Of a stretch of DNA of 48,744 bases, positions 13,833 through 20,852 are shown one piece after another. Under the pieces are notes generated by a model, which was not told where the DNA came from, ran no database searches, and saw nothing but the letters and a program-made list of their open reading frames with translations. The translations under genes were made by a program, and so were the position numbers. Each line of letters starts with the position of its first letter. The first letter of the stretch is position 1. The DNA is from a virus, in IMG/VR virus record IMGVR_UViG_3300003702_000025, positions 1 to 48,744 of that record. One strand, written 5' to 3'.

Positions 13833-14741
13833 ATGGCTATTAGCAGAGCACAACTCGCTAAAGAACTTGAGCCTGGCCTGAATGCCCTTTTTGGGATGGA
13901 ATACGCCAGGTATGACGACCAAGCAAGCGAAATTTATGAGACGGAATCTTCAGAACGAGCTTTTGAAGAAGAAGTCATGCTTTCTGGCTTTGGCGCTGCG
14001 CCAGTTAAGTCGGAAGGTACAGCGGTTTCGTTTGATGACGCATCAGAAGCTTATACCGCAAGGTATACGCATGAGACTATCGCGCTTGCCTTCAGTATCA
14101 CTGAAGAAGCAATCGAAGATAATCTCTATGATCGTCTTGCTTCACGCTACACGAAAGCATTAGCTCGTAGCATGGCCAACACCAAACAGGTGAAGGGCGC
14201 TGCTACGTTGAACAACGCTTTTGATAGCACTTTTACAGGCGGCGACGGCATAGAGCTGTGTGCTACTGACCATCCTTTGGTGAGCGGTAACACACTTCGC
14301 AATGAGCCTTCCACCGCTTCTGACCTGAACGAAACCAGTCTTGAAAACGCTCTTATCGATATAGCAGCTTATGTTGATGAGCGTGGACTCAAGGTCTCGA
14401 TTCGTGGACTCAAACTTATTGTTCCGCCGGCATTACAATTTGTCTCGGATCGGTTGTTAGAATCCACTCTTCGTCCAGGCACGGCTGACAACGATATCAA
14501 TGCTTCTCGCAACATGGGAATGTTGCCGAGAGGTTACGTTGTCAACCACTATCTTACGGATACGGATGCATGGTTCATCAAAACGGATGCCCCTCGAGGT
14601 TTTATCCATTTTGAGCGCATGCCCATGTCCACTAAGATGGAAGGAGACTTCGATACAGGCAATGTTAGGTTTAAGGCCCGTGAGCGTTACAGCTACGGAT
14701 ACTCAGACCCGCGTTGTGTATTTGGTTCTCCTGGAGCGTAA
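13833..14741 (+). CDS. Major capsid protein
   Basis: 302 residues with features of an HK97-fold capsid protein of the Mu gpT or encapsulin-like branch. The segment RYTHETIALAFSITEEAIED, followed by NLYDRLASRYTKALARSM, resembles the spine helix region. A variable stretch and RGLKLIVPPALQFVSDRLLE then lead to the closing beta part PRGFIHFERMPMSTKMEGDF. ATG 13833 follows GGAGGGCTGAGC. A strong hairpin follows the gene, as is common after capsid genes whose transcripts must be stable. Confidence 0.88.
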   Translation: MAISRAQLAKELEPGLNALFGMEYARYDDQASEIYETESSERAFEEEVMLSGFGAAPVKSEGTAVSFDDASEAYTARYTHETIALAFSITEEAIEDNLYDRLASRYTKALARSMANTKQVKGAATLNNAFDSTFTGGDGIELCATDHPLVSGNTLRNEPSTASDLNETSLENALIDIAAYVDERGLKVSIRGLKLIVPPALQFVSDRLLESTLRPGTADNDINASRNMGMLPRGYVVNHYLTDTDAWFIKTDAPRGFIHFERMPMSTKMEGDFDTGNVRFKARERYSYGYSDPRCVFGSPGA

Positions 14742-14752
14742 GACCTTCTTCC

Positions 14753-14782
14753 AGAGAGGGGGGATTTCCCTTCCCCCTCTCT
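14753..14782 (+). terminator. Hairpin after the capsid gene
   Basis: AGAGAGGGGG (14753-14762) pairs with CCCCCTCTCT (14773-14782) over 10 bp, loop GATTTCCCTT. Only a weak T-rich stretch (CTCTTTC) follows. It may be a partial terminator or a 3' stabiliser that lowers expression of downstream genes relative to capsid. Confidence 0.65.
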
Positions 14783-14869
14783 GCTCTTTCTGGGAAGCAT
14801 AGTTCTAGCGACTGACCCAGCAGACGCTTACCTGACGCTAGAACGAAACCTTGGTAAGGAGGTGCCTTC

Positions 14870-15649
14870 ATGGGTACGACACGTTTTTCTGGACCCCTTA
14901 TGTACAGTGGTCATGGCAGTGATTCCAGTGCGCTTGGATCCTGGTTCCGTAACTTTCCCCTTCAATGTAACCCTGATTATGTCGTCAAAATGGACGATTT
15001 TATTGGTATTGATATCGATGATACCGATGACTGGACTAAAGCTGTCCTGAATTCCGGTACGTTGACCTTGTTGGCTGATCATGTAGGTGGTTGGGCCAAG
15101 TCCACGGGTGACGGCTCGACAGATAATTCTGGCGGCTCTATTCAAGGCAATGAGATTTTCATGGTCGAAGCCAGTAAGAAAATCTTTTTTGAGGCCACTT
15201 GTGCGGTTGCCGATGCAGACGACATGGATATGTTCGTCGGCTTGGCAGAAAACGGCACATTTGCTACGGGTGTGCCTTTCACGGCAAATAACCAAATTGG
15301 TTTTCTGCTGGTTGAAGGTGCGGCTGACATTTATGCTAACTGCGATTCCGGTGGAACAGAAACCAAAACTGACACCGGGATAGATTTTGCGGATGGCGCA
15401 GAATCAAGTTCCAGCATAACTAATACCCGACGTTTGGGTTTTGTTGCGACAGGAACAGGCAATGTTCAGTTTTATGTAGATAGGAAGCTTGTCACCACAA
15501 CGACGGGCAATATACCTACTTCTGCATTGACGCCTTGGTTTTGTGCCATGTCTGGAACCACGACTGCGGATGCTGCCTGGTGTGATTACATCCTGGTAGC
15601 TGCACAGCGTGTCACAGATGGCATGACACAATTCAATGACCAACCGTAA
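14870..15649 (+). CDS. Virion structural protein, beta-rich
   Basis: 259 residues, start supported by TAAGGAGGTG. It opens MGTTRFSGPLMYSGHGSDSS. The later part reads like a concanavalin-type jelly roll: KKIFFEATCAVADADDMDMF, then VGLAENGTF, then GFVATGTGNVQFYVDRKLVT. Lectin-like surface proteins of this look are common next to marine phage capsid genes. A head fibre or glycan-binding decoration is my best guess. It is separated from the capsid gene by a hairpin. Confidence 0.65.
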   Translation: MGTTRFSGPLMYSGHGSDSSALGSWFRNFPLQCNPDYVVKMDDFIGIDIDDTDDWTKAVLNSGTLTLLADHVGGWAKSTGDGSTDNSGGSIQGNEIFMVEASKKIFFEATCAVADADDMDMFVGLAENGTFATGVPFTANNQIGFLLVEGAADIYANCDSGGTETKTDTGIDFADGAESSSSITNTRRLGFVATGTGNVQFYVDRKLVTTTTGNIPTSALTPWFCAMSGTTTADAAWCDYILVAAQRVTDGMTQFNDQP

Positions 15650-15659
15650 GAGGTGACCT

Positions 15660-15815
15660 ATGGAGAAGACTAAATCTTCTATCAAAAAAGCCTCTTCTAA
15701 AAAAGCTTCAGACCAGCCTGGGATTGAAGATCGTTATAAGAAGGAGCTACCTCCTCCATGGACCGCTAAGTACAAGGCGATGGTCATGAGCGGTCTCATT
15801 AAAGTAAAGGAGTAG
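15660..15815 (+). CDS. Small lysine-rich protein, 51 aa
   Basis: ATG 15660 follows AGAGGTGACCT. The translation begins MEKTKSSIKKASSKKASDQP and ends MVMSGLIKVKE, with ELPPPWTAKYKAM in the middle. The N-terminus is basic and disordered. It fits between two structural genes with 10 and 3 base gaps and a good ribosome site. No family recognised. Confidence 0.55.
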   Translation: MEKTKSSIKKASSKKASDQPGIEDRYKKELPPPWTAKYKAMVMSGLIKVKE

Positions 15816-15818
15816 GCT

Positions 15819-16223
15819 ATGGCTGATACCATTACAAACAAAACGATCCAAGATGGCCCTCGTATTTTTGTAAGTTCTTTTAATTGGACTTATGTAGATA
15901 CAGGGGAAGCAGCCGTTTTAAAAGTTGATGTTTCAGCTCTGTCCACTTATCCGGGTGGAGCTGGAACCTCTTGTACTGACGTTCGTATCAATAAAGTCTG
16001 GTTTTCCACGGTTGGTGTGTCTGTAAAAATCCTTTGGGATGCAAGTACAGATGTTATGGCTTTGGAACTTCCTACAAACTACCAGGGAATGCTTGATTTT
16101 TCGTCTTTTGGAGGCTTAGTCAATACTGCTTCAAGCCCTACCGGGGATATCCGATTCACTACAGTTGGACATGGCTCTGGCGATACTTATTCGATAGTTC
16201 TTGAATGCATAAAGGAATTCTAA
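15819..16223 (+). CDS. Virion-associated beta protein, 134 aa
   Basis: MADTITNKTIQDGPRIFVSS, followed by a beta-rich body with VWFSTVGVSVKILWDASTDV and GDTYSIVLECIKEF. The pattern ('nWty.DTge..vlkvdvs.ls......ct...i.ki.f...g..v.l.wda') is one I recall from marine myo- and podovirus structural clusters. No tail or signal segment. Probably a head or neck surface protein. Confidence 0.65.
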   Translation: MADTITNKTIQDGPRIFVSSFNWTYVDTGEAAVLKVDVSALSTYPGGAGTSCTDVRINKVWFSTVGVSVKILWDASTDVMALELPTNYQGMLDFSSFGGLVNTASSPTGDIRFTTVGHGSGDTYSIVLECIKEF

Positions 16224-16224
16224 A

Positions 16225-16440
16225 GTGCCACAACAGGACACTACTCGTAAAAATGAGTTGGAGCTTGTTTCGATACGCGGTGAAATTAAGCTGTTGTCCG
16301 AGAGAATAGAATCTTTAAAAACGAATGACCTATCTCATTTACAACATTCCATAGATAACATTTACAAAATTCTATGGGGCGTTGCAATTTTGGTACTTGG
16401 TCAACTTGCAATAGGACTTAGAATCGCTATCTGGAGTTAA
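16225..16440 (+). CDS. XhlA-like coiled-coil membrane protein
   Basis: 71 residues, GTG start at 16225. The first 45 residues form a coiled coil (ELVSIRGEIKLLSERIESLK). One hydrophobic segment follows, WGVAILVLGQLAIGLRIAIW. This is the layout of the XhlA family, which partners a holin. It might instead be a spanin-like or internal membrane protein. A second holin-related gene far from the 6213 holin is unusual, but split lysis genes are common in marine phages. Confidence 0.6.
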   Translation: MPQQDTTRKNELELVSIRGEIKLLSERIESLKTNDLSHLQHSIDNIYKILWGVAILVLGQLAIGLRIAIWS

Positions 16441-16466
16441 TATGAAGGATAGTTGAGGAGACAAAT

Positions 16467-17369
16467 ATGGCAACTTCTGGATCGGTTGATTTTAATCTGG
16501 ACATGGCCGACATCACGGAGGAAGCCTTTGAGAGATGCGGCCTTGAACTTCGTACTGGCTATGACGCAAAAACGGCTCGTAGGTCACTCAATTTGCTTTT
16601 TGCAGATTGGGCTAATCGTGGTCTTAATCTATGGACCATTGATGAAATAACGCAAACCGCAGCCCAGTTATCCACTTCTTCTGCAGTTGCAACCTATCCC
16701 ATAGGTACGATTACCCTTACCGTAGGCGCATCAGGAAGCTTTAGTGTGGGTGAAACCATTACTGGAGGCACCAGTAGCGTTACCGCAGAAATAATTACAC
16801 TTCCTTCTGGCACCACCATGACTATTACGGTGCCAAGCGGTACATTTACTGCTTCTGAAACCATTACAGGTTCCTCGAGTTCCGCAACTACTACCGTATC
16901 GTCTGTCCCAAGTTTGGCAGATGTCCAGGCGACAGTGGACATTTTAGAAATGGTGATTCGACGGGATGGTGAAGATATTTCTATGTCTCGAATAAGTCGT
17001 TCTCAGTTTCTCAATATACCTAAGAAAACGACACAGGGACGACCTACGCAGTTTTATGTAGCTCGACAGATTACGCCCACTATTACCGTTTGGCCTGTAC
17101 CGGAAAATTCCACCGATTCGTTGATTTATTATCGTATTAAGCGAATTCAGGATGCCGATGCTGGAGTGGACAACGCAGATATACCGTTTAGATTCTTACC
17201 GTGTCTGGTGGCAGGATTGGCGTATCAAATTGCAATGAAAAAATCGCCACAACGAGTGCAGGTTTTAAAAATGGTGTATGAGGAAGAATTTGAACGTGCG
17301 GCTTCTCAGGATATTGACCATGGGGTGTCTTTACGTTTGGTTCCGACTTATCAATCATTGAGGGTTTGA
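16467..17369 (+). CDS. P22 gp4-like head-tail adaptor with inserted beta repeats
   Basis: 300 residues. DMADITEEAFERCGLELRTG and ARRSLNLLFADWANRGLNLW, near the N-terminus, match the helical core of gp4-type head completion proteins in podoviruses. In the middle (residues about 75-150) two similar beta segments are inserted: SFSVGETITGGTSSVTAEI and TFTASETITGSSSSATTTVS. The C-terminal part resumes with helical and IYYRIKRIQDAD sequence. The insert may protrude from the neck. ATG 16467 follows GAGGAG. Confidence 0.72.
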   Translation: MATSGSVDFNLDMADITEEAFERCGLELRTGYDAKTARRSLNLLFADWANRGLNLWTIDEITQTAAQLSTSSAVATYPIGTITLTVGASGSFSVGETITGGTSSVTAEIITLPSGTTMTITVPSGTFTASETITGSSSSATTTVSSVPSLADVQATVDILEMVIRRDGEDISMSRISRSQFLNIPKKTTQGRPTQFYVARQITPTITVWPVPENSTDSLIYYRIKRIQDADAGVDNADIPFRFLPCLVAGLAYQIAMKKSPQRVQVLKMVYEEEFERAASQDIDHGVSLRLVPTYQSLRV

Positions 17370-17371
17370 CC

Positions 17372-18106
17372 ATGGCATACAATGAAGAAGCATTGGCAAG
17401 GTACATGTTAGAGACAGGGAAGGTTCCACAGGAAGGAGAGGTTTTCTTCAGTTCTGCAGGTGAACTCTATGAGACGCAATCTGAAGAAGGGCTAGAAGCA
17501 ATGCGTGCTGAATTAGAGCTTTTAGATTATGAAGAAAAGAAAAAACGGTTGGGAAGTAAACAGCTCTCACGTCAAAGAGGCTGGGAACCATCAATGGAAG
17601 GTGCTGGAACCATTGATGAGCGTCGTGCGCCCAGAGTCCCAGAAGAACCGCCCCTTACGCTTGGGAAAATAGCAAGGGCTATGCTTATTGGATCAACAAC
17701 AGAGGAGGGTTTGCCCGTACCTGGGGCGTTAGGAGTTATTCCTGCGGTTAGAGCAGCGCAGGGTGCGCGGGCTGTAGCGTCAAGCATACCCCGTGGAGTA
17801 GTGACGAAAGCAGGAGAACTTTATAGATATTTACGAGGACGACCAATACCAGAACCCCGTATGCCTCGTCCAGAATATCATGTTCCGCCGAGAGCCGACC
17901 GAACACAAGCTCGCATAAAGCCTGATGTAAGAACACGGAAAAAGCCTAAAAATCCAACAGAAGCGGAGTTGCAAGCCTATCGAGAAGGTACCATTACAAG
18001 AGAAGAGCTTTTTGGTGGACCAACTTTTAAAAAAGGTGGTCTAGCTCGTAAAAAAAATATCGATGGAAAAGCCACTCAAGGCAGAACTGACCCGAAGTAT
18101 TTCTAA
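17372..18106 (+). CDS. Unknown virion-region protein with GKATQGRT tail
   Basis: I start at ATG 17372, with GAGGG upstream; a TTG at 17366 is in frame but less likely. The first 80 residues are acidic-helical (NEEALARYMLETGKVPQEGE), a short hydrophobic patch lies near ALGVIPAVRAAQGA, and the rest is Pro and Arg rich. It ends KKGGLARKKNIDGKATQGRT plus DPKYF. The same ending recurs in the 18107 product and, altered, in the 37061 product. Function unknown. Confidence 0.65.
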   Translation: MAYNEEALARYMLETGKVPQEGEVFFSSAGELYETQSEEGLEAMRAELELLDYEEKKKRLGSKQLSRQRGWEPSMEGAGTIDERRAPRVPEEPPLTLGKIARAMLIGSTTEEGLPVPGALGVIPAVRAAQGARAVASSIPRGVVTKAGELYRYLRGRPIPEPRMPRPEYHVPPRADRTQARIKPDVRTRKKPKNPTEAELQAYREGTITREELFGGPTFKKGGLARKKNIDGKATQGRTDPKYF

Positions 18107-18400
18107 ATGGCTGAAACACGAAAAGGGAGAATAAAGCTTCTTGACCGACCTTTCAGAGAAGGTCGTGTTGAGGCTTCTATAGAAGGCGATACAAGACCTT
18201 TATGGAAGGGATTTAGAGCGAGCTTAGATTATTCCACGCCCAATAAAAGGGGTGGTTCCAGAAGGGTTGGACTTACATATCATTCAGATGATGATTCAAT
18301 TGGTGGGGCCATCGAATGGAGATTTAAAAAAGGTGGCCTAGTTCGTAATATCGATGGAAAAGCCACTCAAGGCAGAACTAACCCGAAGTATTTTTAAATG
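18028..18400 (+). repeat. Direct repeat encoding C-terminal tails
   Basis: About 75 bp at 18028-18110 recurs at about 18324-18400. It covers AAAAAAGGTGG, then AATATCGATGGAAAAGCCAC and TCAAGGCAGAACT to the stop codon and the next ATGGC, with few changes. The copies are 12 bp different in length near the tail start. They encode the shared tails of the 17372 and 18107 genes. Confidence 0.85.
18107..18397 (+). CDS. Unknown small protein with GKATQGRT tail
   Basis: 96 residues, ATG immediately after the previous stop. The body is a basic beta-like domain (GRIKLLDRPFREGRVEASIE, then RVGLTYHSDDDSIGGAIEWR), followed by KKGGLVRNIDGKATQGRTNP and KYF. The body is unlike the 17372 product, yet the last 18 residues are almost the same. 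The position within the neck-tail operon suggests a virion component. Confidence 0.65.
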   Translation: MAETRKGRIKLLDRPFREGRVEASIEGDTRPLWKGFRASLDYSTPNKRGGSRRVGLTYHSDDDSIGGAIEWRFKKGGLVRNIDGKATQGRTNPKYF

Positions 18401-18901
18401 GCACGTTACGCAAGTGGAAAACATGCTCTTGGGATCTCAGACAGGTCTGGGAGAGCTTATCATTTAACAAAGATGCTTCGTGAATGGAACGGTCTTTTGG
18501 TGGGAAGAGATGAATATGAGTCTAAACAACCTCAATTGACTCCTTCTCGAGCTGATCCAGACCCACAAGCATTAAAGATAAGCCGTCCTGACAGGACTGA
18601 ACCTCCTGTAGAGGTCTTATTACCCTTTAATTCGTTTAAATCCGGTTCCAGTGGGTCTGCAACTATTACTGTCACGGAACCTGGACACGGTAGAAGTACC
18701 GGCGATACGGTTCGATTCAGGGATGTAGAGGCGTTTGATGGCTTTACGGAAGCGGTTATAGAGGGAGCAAGTGGCTATAGCATTACAAAAGTGGATGACG
18801 ATAGTTATACCTTTTCCGCGAGTAGTGGAACCGCAACTACAGGAAGCGTCAAAGGAGGCGGCGGATTTGCCTCTGCCGGCCCTGTAACAGTGAGTTCGTA
18901 A
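18398..18901 (+). CDS. Tail or neck protein with beta module
   Basis: 167 residues, ATG directly after the previous stop. The N-terminus MARYASGKHALGISDRSGRA, then YHLTKMLREWNGLLVG, is a conserved opening I recall in marine phage tail clusters. The C-terminal half is a beta domain, SGSATITVTEPGHGRSTGDT to DDDSYTFSASSGTATTGS. A related module is inserted in the 25901 hub protein. Likely attaches to the portal-neck region; unproven. Confidence 0.65.
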   Translation: MARYASGKHALGISDRSGRAYHLTKMLREWNGLLVGRDEYESKQPQLTPSRADPDPQALKISRPDRTEPPVEVLLPFNSFKSGSSGSATITVTEPGHGRSTGDTVRFRDVEAFDGFTEAVIEGASGYSITKVDDDSYTFSASSGTATTGSVKGGGGFASAGPVTVSS

Positions 18902-18902
18902 T

Positions 18903-19547
18903 ATGGCATTTACATTTACAACTTTAAAAACGGCGATTCAGGACTATACGCAGAATACCGAGACAACTTTTACAGACCAGTTGACTCGATTCATTCTGAA
19001 TTCAGAAGAACGTATTCTGAAAGAGTGTCAATTGGATGTGTTTCGTAAGAATTCTCAGGGAACAGTTACTTCATCCAATCGATTTTTGACTAAGCCAACG
19101 GATTTTCTGGCTCCTTTTTCTTTAAGTGTGATCAACAGTTCCAAAAACGAGTTTCTGTTGTATAAGCATGTGACCTTTTTACAGGATTACACGCCGAATA
19201 CGAGTACGACAGGTGTGCCTCAGTATTATGCTGATTTTGATGATACGACTTTCCTATTGGCACCTACTCCGGATGATGGATATACCATGGAACTTCATTA
19301 TTTTTATAGGCCCCAGTCGATTACAGAGTCTTCAGATGGTACAAGCTGGCTTGGAACCAATGCAGAATTGGCACTTTTATATGGCGCCTTGGTGGAAGCC
19401 TATACTTTCATGAAGGGAGAACAAGACTTATTAGGCTTGTATAACTCGAGATTCCAGGAATCTCTGCAATGGCTGAAGAACCTTGGAGAAGGTGAAAACT
19501 CCCGAGACCAGTACCGTTATGACAGTCTAAGGAGAGATGTCGCTTAA
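18903..19547 (+). CDS. Adaptor protein, SU10-type
   Basis: 214 residues. The pattern FTFTTLKTAIQDYTQNTETT, FILNSEERILKECQLDVFRK, TKPTDFLAPFSLSVI and ELHYFYRPQSI fits the phage adaptor family that connects portal and tail nozzle. It was first structurally described in podovirus SU10. Following the gp4-like gene, it belongs to the neck module. Its stop overlaps the next ATG (TAATG). Confidence 0.78.
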   Translation: MAFTFTTLKTAIQDYTQNTETTFTDQLTRFILNSEERILKECQLDVFRKNSQGTVTSSNRFLTKPTDFLAPFSLSVINSSKNEFLLYKHVTFLQDYTPNTSTTGVPQYYADFDDTTFLLAPTPDDGYTMELHYFYRPQSITESSDGTSWLGTNAELALLYGALVEAYTFMKGEQDLLGLYNSRFQESLQWLKNLGEGENSRDQYRYDSLRRDVA

Positions 19548-19831
19548 TGTTTGATATGGAGGGAAATGTTGGAGCGGTTACGGTAATTACCACTACAAAC
19601 CGTGGCATGAATGCAGAAGAATGGGCAGAAACTGCTGTCCGTAGAATTGTGTCTGTATCCATGAATTCTCCAATGCCCATCCGTGAACAAGCATTTGCTT
19701 TTCGTGAGCAGGTCAAGACGATCCTTATTCAATACTTCAAGAAAGTGGCTCAAAGTGAACGAACAACCATACGTGCCGTTCTGGAAAAAGAAGGGTATTT
19801 CGACTTAGCGAAGCAATTAGAGGTCCTTTGA
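19547..19831 (+). CDS. Small helical tail-region protein, 94 aa
   Basis: TTNRGMNAEEWAETAVRRIV, then PMPIREQAFAFREQVKTILI and AQSERTTIRAVLEKEGYFDL. Mostly helical. I recall this 'P.pIR.QA.aF' pattern from tail-region genes in marine phages, where it is always unknown. Start overlaps the adaptor stop, and the next gene starts one base after its stop. Possibly a chaperone or minor tail factor. Confidence 0.65.
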   Translation: MFDMEGNVGAVTVITTTNRGMNAEEWAETAVRRIVSVSMNSPMPIREQAFAFREQVKTILIQYFKKVAQSERTTIRAVLEKEGYFDLAKQLEVL

Positions 19832-19832
19832 C

Positions 19833-20267
19833 ATGGCTTTTACCGGAAACTTCATGTGTACGTCTTTCAAGAAAGAGCTTATGGAAGCTAAGCACGATTT
19901 CTTAAATAGTGGCGGCGACACTTTTAGAATTGCGTTGTATAGCAATAGTGCCTCTTTCACTGCAGCTACGACAGCTTATACGGCAACTAACGAGATCACT
20001 GGTACAGGTTACACGGCTAAAGGCAATTCGCTAACCCGCGTAGATCCTTCTACCAGCGGTACGACTGCGTTTACCGATTTTTCGGATAGCACTTGGACTT
20101 CTTCCACTCTTACGGCGCGGGGAGCACTTGTTTTTAATGATTCGGCCAGTGGTGATCCATCCGTTATCGTGTTGGATTTTACTGCGGACAAGTCTTCCAG
20201 TTCAGGGGATTTTACGATTGTCTTTCCTGCTGCAGATGCCAGTAACGCGATTATAAGGATCGCTTAA
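19833..20267 (+). CDS. Beta-rich tail-associated protein, 144 aa
   Basis: MAFTGNFMCTSFKKELMEAK, then DTFRIALYSNSASFTAATTA, then a TAKGNSLTRVDPS segment and SSSSGDFTIVFPAADASNAI. This is a common, recognisable phage structural family of unknown exact position, usually found among tail fibre genes. Beta-rich and Ser/Thr rich. Its stop overlaps the next ATG. Confidence 0.7.
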   Translation: MAFTGNFMCTSFKKELMEAKHDFLNSGGDTFRIALYSNSASFTAATTAYTATNEITGTGYTAKGNSLTRVDPSTSGTTAFTDFSDSTWTSSTLTARGALVFNDSASGDPSVIVLDFTADKSSSSGDFTIVFPAADASNAIIRIA

Positions 20268-20839
20268 TGGCAGCGATTACAGGCTGGGGGCGCAGTACCT
20301 GGGGTTCAGGCACCTGGGGCGAAGCCTTTCCTGTCTCTGTTACGGGTGTCGCTGGCACAGGTGCCGTTGGTTCTGTAACCGTTGAGCTTAGTATTGATGT
20401 TTCTGTAACAGGTGTTGCGGGAACCAGTGCGGTTGGATCTGTAACGGTTACTGAAGGAAGCGGTGTAACCGTTTCTGTAACGGGTATTGCTGGAACGGCT
20501 GCGGTTGGATCTGTAACGGTTGAAGGTGATGCCAACGTCAGCGTAACGGGTATTGCAGGCACTGGTTCTGTAGGTTCTGTAACGGTTGAAACTGATGCTA
20601 ACATCAGTGTAACGGGTATTGCTGGAACGGCTGCGGTTGGATCTGTAACGGTTGAGGGTGATGCTAACGTCAGTGTAACGGGTGTATCGGGTACAGGTGA
20701 GGTAGGACTTGTTCTTGTTTGGGGCATTATAGATGATTCTCAAACACCTAATTGGAGTGCCATTGATGACTCACAGTCTGCTTCATGGTCAGAAATAGAT
20801 GATTCCCAGACGCCTGATTGGTTAGATATAGCAGCATAA
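20267..20839 (+). CDS. Repeat protein, VTGxAGTxAVGSVTVE units
   Basis: 190 residues. It opens with GWGRSTWGSGTWGE, then has about six copies of a 17-22 residue beta unit (VSVTGVAGTGAVGSVTVE and variants). It closes with three copies of IDDSQ-x-x-W-S (WSAIDDSQSASWSEIDDSQT). The units would stack into an extended beta fibre or shaft. It precedes the tail fibre gene, so it may be part of the tail fibre assembly. The number of repeats is likely to vary between relatives. Confidence 0.65.
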   Translation: MAAITGWGRSTWGSGTWGEAFPVSVTGVAGTGAVGSVTVELSIDVSVTGVAGTSAVGSVTVTEGSGVTVSVTGIAGTAAVGSVTVEGDANVSVTGIAGTGSVGSVTVETDANISVTGIAGTAAVGSVTVEGDANVSVTGVSGTGEVGLVLVWGIIDDSQTPNWSAIDDSQSASWSEIDDSQTPDWLDIAA

Positions 20840-20852
20840 AGGTAACTTAGAT

